Shown here: in pieces, positions 1-6,883 of the stretch | How positions within the stretch are numbered: the first letter of the stretch is position 1 | How the letters are laid out: each line of letters begins with the position of its first letter | Origin: GCA-2731375 sp964507245 | Lineage (GTDB): Bacteria; Pseudomonadota; Alphaproteobacteria; GCA-2731375 | DNA length: 14,198 nt | Assembly: GCA_964507245.1 (NCBI GenBank) | Contig: CAZDQC010000090.1 | Location: 1 to 14,198, forward strand | Direction: 5' to 3' | Position numbers and translations under genes: made by a program | The notes under the pieces: generated by a model | The model's input: only the letters and a program-made list of their open reading frames with translations | Database searches by the model: none | Told to the model about the DNA's origin: nothing

Positions 1-24
1 GTTTTCCGGGGTGTATAAGCCTTG

Positions 25-119
25 TGGCTCGGGCAAGCCCCTTACTTTCATATCTTACGTCCTAACTCGAATAATTCCCTAACCGCTGGTTTTATTGTTG
101 CGCTGGCTCTGGGCAAGCC
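25..119. repeat. Short direct repeat pair, each copy a small hairpin
   Basis: The sequence TGGCTCGGGCAAGCC at 25-39 recurs as TGGCTCTGGGCAAGCC at 104-119, differing by one inserted T. Each copy can fold as GGCT...AGCC with a 6-7 base loop. Two copies of about 15 bases with a start-to-start distance of 79 are suggestive of a REP-like element but could be chance. No function is assigned. Confidence 0.3.
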
Positions 120-242
120 ATTTTACCGCGCTTCATCATTAATTATGCCCCGACGGTCAAGTCCCCGATCACCACACCGCCCGCCTGGGCTTACTCAGCG
201 GAGGGATTATATAACACATATTTCATTAAAACGGGAATCGGG

Positions 243-308
243 GCCTGGAAATTAGACGCAGTTTGATAAAAGACCTGAAATCGGGTCTAGATTTAGCAGG
301 GTCCAGGC
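243..308 (+). repeat. Nested inverted repeat, possible structured RNA or terminator-like hairpin
   Basis: The outer arms GCCTGGA (243-249) and TCCAGGC (302-308) are perfect reverse complements. Inside them AGACC (271-275) pairs with GGTCT (284-288), and alternatively AAATTAGA near 249-256 pairs with TCTAGATTT (286-294) with one bulge. On the plus strand the structure is followed by GAGG and five T residues (312-316). This could be a structured transcript end or a small RNA, but no known family is recognised. Confidence 0.25.
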
Positions 309-946
309 GAGGTTTTTAGCCGATTTCACCCGACGCCAGTTGATTAAGAATAATCATTTTGTCCACTGCCAATTTTGATAATTGAGCAGGAGAATTGGGT
401 ATACCGCCAAAATTCGAGATAGACGACGCGGGATCAATGGGGGCTGCGTCTAATTTGGGAGCCAGTACTATATAGTCTTTTTGTCACACAGTTTCATTTG
501 GCAGGTACTCGTTTTTCGTTACTCAAAGGTTAAATAGCACTATCTAAACGGGCATCAAAATACGTTATCATCTACCCTACAAGTGAAAAAGCCACTGTAC
601 CGGACATTTCTGAGTGGCCGCCTGCGAAACCGAACGCTCCAACCTCATAGGTTAACAAAATTCCGCTGTGCCTGAGTATTGTGCTGCATCAAGCGCCGAA
701 CGAATGTGCTAGCAAAGATATTTTTCCCATGATCGCACCGGTCCTAATGGCCGTTTGGGTCTTGGAGAGGAATCACGTCCTGACGTCTCAAGGCGGCAAA
801 CTGTGCGGCGTGCTGCTGCGCATCAATTTTGGGGAAGAATCAAGTTCCATGGCACACCTTACAAAAAAATTTGCAATTGCGGTGCCCTGTGGCAACCCAC
901 TGGTGGCAAATCCATCAACCTACAGCATGAAATTCGTCGACAGATG

Positions 947-1387
947 CTACCAAACGCCCGTGTTTTCCATGGAGGCCCAGGGCTCTTCAGGTGGCAACGG
1001 GTCGCCTTTGTTCAGTAGTTCAATGGAGATGTTGTCGGGGGTGCGGATAAAGGCCATGTAACCGTCTCTGGGCGGGCGGTTTATTGTAACGCCGGCATCC
1101 ACCAAGTTCTGGCAGGTTTCATAAATATCATCTACCTGAAACGCCAAATGGCCAAAATTTCGGCCGCCGGAATAATCTTCTGGATCCCAGTTATATGTTA
1201 ATTCGATAACTGGGGCCCGTGCATCACGAGCTGCTGCTTCATCCTCAGAAGCGGCAAGGAAAATGTTGGTAAAACGGCCTTTTTCGCTTTCTGTGCGCCG
1301 GACCTCAACCATACCTAGTAGGTCGCAGAAAAAATGGAGCGTTTCGTCAAGATTGGTGACCCGTACCATGGTGTGAAGATATCTCAT
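947..1387 (-). CDS. gloA: Glyoxalase I (lactoylglutathione lyase), VOC family
   Basis: This 146-residue protein is full length for bacterial glyoxalase I, which isomerises the hemithioacetal of methylglyoxal and glutathione to S-lactoylglutathione in the cytosol. The opening MRYLHTMVRV and the four metal-ligand positions are all present: His5, Glu62 (in IELTYNW), His80 (in GHLAFQVDD) and Glu123 (in ISIELL), matching the His/Glu/His/Glu set of E. coli GlxI. The short spacing without extra loops favours the Ni-type enzyme. The tail EPWASMENTGVW resembles the C-terminus I recall for alphaproteobacterial homologues, so the end looks intact. The ATG at 1387 has an AGGAGG (1399-1404) 11 bases upstream. 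The gene is divergent from the CoA-transferase cluster across 113 bp, so the two may share control. Another VOC enzyme acting on a related thiol adduct is the main alternative. Confidence 0.87.
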   Translation of the reverse strand: MRYLHTMVRVTNLDETLHFFCDLLGMVEVRRTESEKGRFTNIFLAASEDEAAARDARAPVIELTYNWDPEDYSGGRNFGHLAFQVDDIYETCQNLVDAGVTINRPPRDGYMAFIRTPDNISIELLNKGDPLPPEEPWASMENTGVW

Positions 1388-1410
1388 GCGAGGTTCTGCC
1401 TCCTGTGTCT

Positions 1411-1440
1411 ATAATATTGGAATTTCCCAGTTGCTAGCAA
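1411..1440 (-). promoter_or_regulatory. Candidate gloA promoter
   Basis: Reading the minus strand, TTGCTA (1435-1440) and TATTAT (1411-1416) are 18 bases apart, matching 4 of 6 and 5 of 6 consensus sigma70 positions. The predicted start of transcription falls close to the AGGAGG ribosome binding site, giving a very short leader, which weakens the call. Confidence 0.3.
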
Positions 1441-1454
1441 TTGTCCCCAATTGC
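1437..1454. promoter_or_regulatory. Perfect inverted repeat between divergent genes, candidate operator
   Basis: GCAATTG (1437-1443) and CAATTGC (1448-1454) are perfect reverse complements separated by TCCC. The site lies between gloA and the CoA-transferase gene and overlaps the candidate -35 box of gloA. Its size and symmetry would suit a dimeric regulator, but no regulator gene is present in the window. Confidence 0.35.
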
Positions 1455-1500
1455 CGGCTACGATGCAAATATTCCCTGCCTAAAATAGAGGAAGACGTCC

Positions 1501-2730
1501 ATGAATGGCGCAAGCACATCTGAAAACAGCCCCGCCCTACACGGTATCAAGGTTATCGATTTGACACAGTTTGAAGCGGGTCCGTCCTGTACTGAGGCCT
1601 TAGCCTGGATGGGAGCCGAAGTGGTCAAGGTAGAGGAGCCGAAACGCGGCGAGCCCGGCCGGTGGAGTTTCTCGGACAAGCCGGGCGTAGATGCCAACTA
1701 TTTTTTATATTTCAACCTCAACAAGCGTAGCGTCACTTGCAATCTGAAATCCGAAGAGGGTAAGGATTTGTTGGCGAAGCTAATCGAGGCCGCCGATGTA
1801 GTGATAGAGAACATGGCGCCCGGCACCTTCGCCCGCCTGGGCTTCGATTATGAGCGTCTGCGCGAGATCAATCCACGCATTATCTTTGCTCAGATTAAGG
1901 GGTTTGCGCCCGACAGCCCCCACGCTAACTATCTGTCCTTCGACATGATCGCTCAGGCCACAGGCGGCACCATGGGTGTTAACGGCGAGCCAGGCCGACC
2001 GCCGGTCCGCCCGGGTTCTACTATCGGTGACACCGGCACGGGTATGCTTTGTGCCATGGGCATCTTGGGTGCCTTGTTTCAACGAACGACGACCGGACGC
2101 GGCCAACATATTCAGATCGCCATGCGTGACGCTATGTTGAACTATTGCCGGACTGCCATGTCTAAACAGGTGCCGTTTAACGAGGCATTGCCCCGTGCGG
2201 GTAACGAGATCGTTGGATCCACACCCGGAGGCCTTTTCGCGTGCAAACCAGGGGGACCGGATGATTATTGCTTCATATTTGCCTCCCGCGCCAACGAGGA
2301 GCATTGGCGACGTCTGGCACGAATTATCGGGCAGGAAGAGATGATCGATGATCCCGCTTTACAGACACCAGGCGACCGCTACGAGGCACGGGACCGGGTC
2401 AATGGTGCAATCACAAAATGGACTATGCAGCATACCAAGGACGAAGTGATGGCGGCCATCGCAGGAGCAGGTGTCCCATGCGGCGCAGTTTTCAACACTC
2501 TCGAGTTGATGCATGATCCCGACCTGCATGCCCGCGGTGTGATGACCAAGATTGATCACCCGCAACGGGGCAAGGTCAATGTTGCCGGTTGGCCGTTGCA
2601 GATGTCGGACAGTCATGTGCCCATTGAATCTTCGCCGTTGCTTGGCGCAGATAACAATACCGTCTATGAAGGCTGGCTGGGTTATTCCGCCGACGAAATC
2701 ATAGACATGCGGGAACGTCAGGTTATTTAA
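1501..2730 (+). CDS. Class III (CaiB/BaiF, formyl-CoA transferase-like) CoA-transferase
   Basis: This 409-residue enzyme moves CoA between carboxylic acids through an aspartyl-CoA thioester. The family architecture is clear: the N-terminal GIKVIDLTQFEAGPSCTE with MGAEVVKVE, then PRIIFAQIKGFA, the catalytic Asp177 in GDTGTGM, TGRGQHIQIAMRDAML (about 198-213), and GVPCGAVF with the HDPDLHARGV segment (325-347). Compared with Oxalobacter FRC as I recall it, the active-site Gln17 position holds Glu25, and the glycine-rich GGGGQ loop is replaced by a shorter GSTPGGLF (239-246). It is therefore not safe to call this formyl-CoA:oxalate CoA-transferase. The ATG at 1501 has GAGGAAG six bases upstream. 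The next gene, a 2-hydroxyacyl-CoA lyase homologue, starts 35 bp downstream, so this enzyme probably makes that enzyme's acyl-CoA substrate, perhaps using formyl-CoA as donor. The family is secure; the substrate is inferred. Confidence 0.88.
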   Translation: MNGASTSENSPALHGIKVIDLTQFEAGPSCTEALAWMGAEVVKVEEPKRGEPGRWSFSDKPGVDANYFLYFNLNKRSVTCNLKSEEGKDLLAKLIEAADVVIENMAPGTFARLGFDYERLREINPRIIFAQIKGFAPDSPHANYLSFDMIAQATGGTMGVNGEPGRPPVRPGSTIGDTGTGMLCAMGILGALFQRTTTGRGQHIQIAMRDAMLNYCRTAMSKQVPFNEALPRAGNEIVGSTPGGLFACKPGGPDDYCFIFASRANEEHWRRLARIIGQEEMIDDPALQTPGDRYEARDRVNGAITKWTMQHTKDEVMAAIAGAGVPCGAVFNTLELMHDPDLHARGVMTKIDHPQRGKVNVAGWPLQMSDSHVPIESSPLLGADNNTVYEGWLGYSADEIIDMRERQVI

Positions 2731-2765
2731 CAAAGAAATAGAAAATAAATCTACAGGAGTCGAGA

Positions 2766-4421
2766 ATGGGCAATGTTACGGGTGCGCAGTTGATGGCACG
2801 CAGTTTGAAACAACAGGGTGTGGAATTCATGTACGGGATCGTTGGGTTCCCGGTCCAGCCAATTGCCGCCGCCGCGCAAGAAATCGGCATCAAATATATT
2901 GGCATGCGCAACGAGCAATCCGCATCCTATGCTGCCCAGGCCGCCGGTTATCTAACCGGGCGCCCTGGAGCCTGTCTGACGGTTTCTGGACCCGGCGTAA
3001 TCCACGGCCTAGCCGGATTAGCCAACGCGCAACAAAACTGCTGGCCCATGATCATGATTGGTGGCGCGTCGCCTAGTTACCAAAACGGCATGGGTGCCTT
3101 TCAGGAAGAACGCCAAGTGCAACTAGCATCGCCCTTTTGCAAATATGCCCATGCGGTGGAGCATGTTCACAGGGTGCCGTATTACGTGGAGCAGGCCGTG
3201 CGCCACTCCATATATGGCCGGCCCGGCGCCAGCTATCTGGACATGCCCGACGATATCATTCAGGGCGAGATCGACGAGGATGAAGTCCAGATGGCCGCCA
3301 CAATTCCGGAACCGCCGCGTATGCAAGCCGTGCCGGAGGAGGTGGAGGCCGCGCTGGATGCAATGGAATCGGCAGAACGCCCCCTTGTAATTGTTGGCAA
3401 GGGCATGGCCTGGGCACAGGCTGAGGACGAAGTGCGCGCGTTCATAGAACGAACCCAATTGCCATTCCTTGCTTCGCCCATGGGTAAAGGGGTGATGGAC
3501 GACAATCATCCGCTATCGGTGGGGGCTGCCCGCAGCCACGCTTTGAAAGAGGCTGACGTAATCTTCCTCATGGGCGCGCGGCTGAACTGGATTCTGCATT
3601 TTGGCCTGCCGCCACGTTTTAACAAAGATGTACGGATCGTCCAACTTGATATCTCACCTGAGGCCATAGGCAATAATGCCCCGACGGAAGTAGCCCTAGT
3701 TGGAGACGGCAAAACCATCGTCAACCAACTCAATGGGGCGCTTGAGAACCGGCAATGGTTCTTCCCCACCGGCTCTGACTGGATGGCTGCTATCCAGGAG
3801 AAGGCCGAAGCCAACGCCGCCGCTGTCAAACCGATGATTGACGACGATTCTGCGCCCACGAATTATTACCGGGCGTTGAAGGACATCAGTGCCTGGGCTA
3901 CCGAGGACGCAGTGATTATTGGCGAAGGTGCAAATACGATGGACATAGGCCGAACCCAACTACCCAATGTCTCGCCACGTCTGCGCCTTGACGCGGGAAC
4001 CTACGGGACTATGGGCATTGGCATGGGTTTCGCCATCGCCGCGGCTACGGTTCATCCAGAAAGACCAATAATCTCAGTCTCCGGCGATTCTGCCATCGGT
4101 TTCTCCGGTATGGAGTTAGAAACCGCCTGCCGCCATAAGCTGCCAATTAAAATCGTAGTTCTGAACAACGGTGGCATAGGCAAAGGGATCGCTGAATTTC
4201 CCAAAGACGCGCCGTTGCCGCCCGGTGTTCTGACAATTGGCGCGCGCTACGACAAAATGATGGAGGCTTTTGGCGGTAAAGGCTTTTTCATCGAGGACCC
4301 CAAGGACCTGGCGGGCGCATTGGAAGAAGCCAAGGCCTTCGAAGGGCCAGCTTTGGTCAACGTCCTATTACACCCAGAAGCTGGCCGGAAACCACAACAA
4401 TTCGGGTGGCTGACGACCTAA
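2766..4421 (+). CDS. ThDP-dependent 2-hydroxyacyl-CoA lyase / oxalyl-CoA decarboxylase family
   Basis: This 551-residue enzyme has the three-domain ThDP fold. The N-terminal pyrimidine-binding domain carries catalytic Glu50 in RNEQSASYAA, followed by a central domain (about 190-330) and the C-terminal diphosphate-binding domain with GDS (440-442) and NN (467-468) bracketing the metal-binding motif. Several blocks match human HACL1 better than oxalyl-CoA decarboxylase: MGAFQE (109-114), NWILHFGLPPRF (274-285), EGANTMDIGRT (387-397), FGGKGFF and the ending FGWLT. Lyases of this type cleave 2-hydroxyacyl-CoA to an aldehyde or ketone plus formyl-CoA, and can run in reverse. Oxalyl-CoA decarboxylase has Tyr-Glu where this has Phe-Gln. 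An oddity is Gly472 in NNGGIGKG, where the homologues I recall have Tyr. AGGAG lies six bases before the ATG. Oxalyl-CoA decarboxylase (oxc) is the likely automated name and remains an alternative. Confidence 0.82.
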   Translation: MGNVTGAQLMARSLKQQGVEFMYGIVGFPVQPIAAAAQEIGIKYIGMRNEQSASYAAQAAGYLTGRPGACLTVSGPGVIHGLAGLANAQQNCWPMIMIGGASPSYQNGMGAFQEERQVQLASPFCKYAHAVEHVHRVPYYVEQAVRHSIYGRPGASYLDMPDDIIQGEIDEDEVQMAATIPEPPRMQAVPEEVEAALDAMESAERPLVIVGKGMAWAQAEDEVRAFIERTQLPFLASPMGKGVMDDNHPLSVGAARSHALKEADVIFLMGARLNWILHFGLPPRFNKDVRIVQLDISPEAIGNNAPTEVALVGDGKTIVNQLNGALENRQWFFPTGSDWMAAIQEKAEANAAAVKPMIDDDSAPTNYYRALKDISAWATEDAVIIGEGANTMDIGRTQLPNVSPRLRLDAGTYGTMGIGMGFAIAAATVHPERPIISVSGDSAIGFSGMELETACRHKLPIKIVVLNNGGIGKGIAEFPKDAPLPPGVLTIGARYDKMMEAFGGKGFFIEDPKDLAGALEEAKAFEGPALVNVLLHPEAGRKPQQFGWLTT

Positions 4422-4424
4422 TTG

Positions 4425-5495
4425 ATGGCAAGTACCCGGTTAAATTGGATAAAGCCGGCAGTCTTTTTGGCCGCCGCGGCCATCCTAGGGGTGATTGGTG
4501 TTGAGGTCCTCCATTGGTGGCGTCACGTTGATGAACCAAATGCCAGGATTGAAGCGGACTTTACTCTACTGTCTTCAAGCGTAAATGCGACGGTGGCCAC
4601 AGTTCATGTACGCCGGGGCGACCGCGTAAAAAAGGGCACCCTATTGGCTTCCATGAAAACAGCTGTTGCTGGTCTGGATGTTGCTACTTTGGAAGCTGAG
4701 GCTGCCAGGGAACGAGCAGCCCGTGACCAGGTGGTGGCTGAATTGGCAGAATACAAACGGGAAATCAAAAACAAGACCGCCACTTCCGAGGCGGCTATAA
4801 GGCTGCAGCGTAGGGAATTGAAAGCCTGGGAAAGACGGCAAGGAATTGCTCAAAGCAACCTTGACCGCCAAAAACAACTTGCCTCCCGCCGGGCCGTTTC
4901 TGAACGGCAATTGGATGATGCAGCTGATCGTCTTTTGGAAGTAACTTCGAAAATGCACTCGCTGGAAACTGCAATTCAGGCCAAATTGAGGCAGCTTTTG
5001 GAATTGCGAAGCGCCTTGGAAAAGGAAGCAGTTTTCAAGGCCCGTTTTCAAGCCATTGAACGCGCCATTGACATTATCAACGTGCAATTACGGCAATCCC
5101 AACAGCGTTTGGAGGACATGGATATTCGCGCACCAATCGCAGGCATCATCGACGAAGTGTATGTTAGCGCTGGCGTCTATGTGGAGGACGGCGATCGCGC
5201 CTTTCTAATGCACGATCCCAACGCCCTCTGGCTCGAAGCACGCATTGACGAAAGCGACATCCACCAAGTCGCTGTCGGCCAGCTAGTAAATATTGAATTT
5301 GACGCATATCCGTTTGAATATTTCTCGGGCAAGGTACGGTCCATCGGCAACGCCACTCTTGGATCCATGGCGAATGGGACCAGCAATGTGGATCTCCGTT
5401 TGGCGCAGCGGATCCGTGTCCTGATTGATCTGCCTAAAATAGACAAACCCACCTGGCCGGGCATGCAGGCCAGTATTAATATTGCGGTCCGCTAG
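4425..5495 (+). CDS. HlyD/EmrA-type membrane fusion protein
   Basis: This 356-residue protein has the layout of a periplasmic adaptor that links an inner-membrane transporter to an outer-membrane channel. Residues about 11-30 form one membrane anchor. A first biotinyl-lipoyl half follows (about 47-80, with VRRGDRVKKGTLLASM), then a long Arg/Glu/Lys/Ala-rich coiled-coil hairpin (about 84-232), a second lipoyl half beginning IRAPIAGIIDEVYV (234-247), and a beta-barrel region (266-356) including ARIDESDIHQVAVGQ and the closing WPGMQASI. The ATG at 4425 is preferred; a TTG at 4422 directly abuts the TAA of the lyase gene, so translation is probably coupled. No strong ribosome binding site is visible. 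The MFS gene starts nine bases downstream, so the two probably work as a pair, as EmrA and EmrB do. No outer-membrane TolC-type gene is in the window. Confidence 0.85.
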   Translation: MASTRLNWIKPAVFLAAAAILGVIGVEVLHWWRHVDEPNARIEADFTLLSSSVNATVATVHVRRGDRVKKGTLLASMKTAVAGLDVATLEAEAARERAARDQVVAELAEYKREIKNKTATSEAAIRLQRRELKAWERRQGIAQSNLDRQKQLASRRAVSERQLDDAADRLLEVTSKMHSLETAIQAKLRQLLELRSALEKEAVFKARFQAIERAIDIINVQLRQSQQRLEDMDIRAPIAGIIDEVYVSAGVYVEDGDRAFLMHDPNALWLEARIDESDIHQVAVGQLVNIEFDAYPFEYFSGKVRSIGNATLGSMANGTSNVDLRLAQRIRVLIDLPKIDKPTWPGMQASINIAVR

Positions 5496-5504
5496 GCCAC
5501 CCTG

Positions 5505-6881
5505 ATGGATCTCTCTCTCTTTGGTTACCGCACGATTCTAGCTATCGCTACAATTTCCATGCTGATTCAGCAGGCATTTTCCTATGTTTGCCAAATTGTC
5601 ATGCCAGTTCTGGCAGATCGTTTAGCTGAGAGTTTCGGTATTTCTCCCGCTTGGTTGGGGTTTTATCTGTTTCTTCAAAATGTCATGGCAATAGTAGCCG
5701 CCGTTGGCTGCGGAAGTTTTATTCTGCGGTACGGCGCACTACGTATCAGTCAAATGACACTGTTGCTGATGGGGGGAAGCCTAGTGATTATTGCTGCTGG
5801 GCAGTTGTGGCTTTACCCACTAGCCGCCATTCTACTGGGGGCCGCAGCTGTGTCGACGCCAGCCAGTTCCCATATACTGGCCCGGGTCTGCCCGCCTCGG
5901 CTGGCCCCCCTAATTTTTTCTGTCAAACAGACGGGCGTTCCTGTGGGTGCCCTAATCGGCGGCTTTCTTATTCCCTTTCTTTTGGGTTTGGTATTTTACA
6001 GTGCCGCCCTGGGCACAACCATCCGCCTAGGTCCCTTTGGCGCGGCGGCGGCAACTGCGCTAGTAATATTTTTTGTGGCGTTGCTGTTGCAACCCTTCCG
6101 CGAATACTTCGACAGCGACCGTGACCACCGGCAGAAAATCAGTTTCGGCGATATGCGCGCAACCTTGATCATGGTTATACGCAATCCAGATCTCCGCGAT
6201 ATTTCCTTCGCCGCTTTCGCCTTCGGTGGTCTACAGGCCTTGTTCTCAGGCTTTTTTATCCTTTTCATGATTGATGGCTTGAACTACTCGGAAGTCGAGG
6301 CTGGGTCAGTATTCGCCATCTCATCTTTTATGGCAATTTGGGCTCGCATACTTTGGGGCGTATTAGGTGGCAGCATCGTGCCCGTCCGCTGGGTGTTTGC
6401 GGGCCTTGGATTATTTGCGGGGATCGCAGCACTTTGTGTCACCCTAATTGATTTTACCTGGACCGTGAACGGCGTCTTGGCAGTAGCGGTCCTTTTCAAC
6501 GTCACCGCTATAAGCTGGCATGGGATCTTGCTCTCGGAAACGGCCCGTTTAGCTCCGGAAGGTCAGGTCGGCGGCGTGACCGGGGGTGTTTTGTCCTTTA
6601 CATCTATCGCTATGATGATCTACCCAGCCCTGTATGGTTTAATACTCGCCGCGACTGGCTCTTACTCTATCGGCTTCGCTATTGCTTCCGTACCCTCCTT
6701 CGCCGCCTTTGTCATATATCTATATCCTACATACCAAGGCTCATGGTTCGGCTATTGCATAAGGCTCACAATGTCGCTGATTTCACACCGGGCAGCGGCG
6801 TTTACCGCGCTTTTGGCGGGTCTCGCTGCAGTATTCGGCTTCATTTTTGGATTCGTCACACCATTAACACAATTTTTGTAG
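5505..6881 (+). CDS. MFS transporter with an extra C-terminal hydrophobic segment
   Basis: This 458-residue protein is a multi-pass inner-membrane carrier of the major facilitator superfamily. I count twelve hydrophobic segments by eye (about 8-36, 48-70, 80-98, 101-123, 137-166, 178-196, 231-256, 266-288, 295-315, 320-342, 355-383 and 387-407), with a polar loop of about 30 residues between the two six-helix halves (198-229). The SVKQTGVPVGALIGG segment in helix 5 is typical of MFS carriers. A thirteenth hydrophobic stretch (about 428-456) follows a short soluble linker, which is unusual. It starts nine bases after the HlyD-type gene and ends two bases before the convergent ABC ATPase gene. 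The position suggests export of a substrate or product of the CoA-transferase/lyase pathway. It is not a clear EmrB (14-helix) or OxlT match, so the substrate is unknown. Confidence 0.83.
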   Translation: MDLSLFGYRTILAIATISMLIQQAFSYVCQIVMPVLADRLAESFGISPAWLGFYLFLQNVMAIVAAVGCGSFILRYGALRISQMTLLLMGGSLVIIAAGQLWLYPLAAILLGAAAVSTPASSHILARVCPPRLAPLIFSVKQTGVPVGALIGGFLIPFLLGLVFYSAALGTTIRLGPFGAAAATALVIFFVALLLQPFREYFDSDRDHRQKISFGDMRATLIMVIRNPDLRDISFAAFAFGGLQALFSGFFILFMIDGLNYSEVEAGSVFAISSFMAIWARILWGVLGGSIVPVRWVFAGLGLFAGIAALCVTLIDFTWTVNGVLAVAVLFNVTAISWHGILLSETARLAPEGQVGGVTGGVLSFTSIAMMIYPALYGLILAATGSYSIGFAIASVPSFAAFVIYLYPTYQGSWFGYCIRLTMSLISHRAAAFTALLAGLAAVFGFIFGFVTPLTQFL

Positions 6882-6883
6882 AT

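Larger units (their letters stand above)
1..946. other. Gene-free stretch with small repeats
   Basis: I find no convincing gene in this 946-base stretch. The open frames at 22-255 (plus) and 681-1061 (plus) have no recognisable motifs, no good ribosome binding site and an irregular composition, and the second runs antisense into the glyoxalase gene. No tRNA T-loop signature or rRNA segment is visible. What can be seen is a pair of short direct repeats (25-39 and 104-119), a nested inverted repeat (243-308), an inverted repeat GCCACT/AGTGGC (591-596 and 613-618) and a loose AGACGACGC/GCGTCT pair (421-429 and 446-451). It may be a decayed region or an intergenic region whose left-hand gene lies outside the window. 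Confidence applies to the absence of a recognisable gene. Confidence 0.6.

Noticed and set aside
160..190. CACACCGCCCG reminiscent of the 3-prime end of 16S rRNA
   Set aside because: The surrounding bases do not follow 16S sequence, so the match is a short coincidence.
22..255. 77-codon open frame on the plus strand near the left edge
   Set aside because: No ribosome binding site, no recognisable motif, and an Arg/Pro/Ser-rich composition typical of a chance frame.
863..897. Possible gloA terminator: hairpin at 881-897 with a run of seven T on the minus strand at 863-869
   Set aside because: The stem has a bulge and the T-run starts 11 bases after the hairpin, too far for intrinsic termination.
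681..1061. Open frames on the plus strand (126 and 87 codons) overlapping the glyoxalase end
   Set aside because: They run antisense into a well-supported gene, start at weak codons without a ribosome binding site and match no family I know.
1501..4421. Calling the pair a standard oxalate degradation operon (frc-oxc)
   Set aside because: Both proteins depart from FRC and OXC at key positions and the ThDP enzyme looks closer to HACL1; oxalate use is kept only as an alternative.
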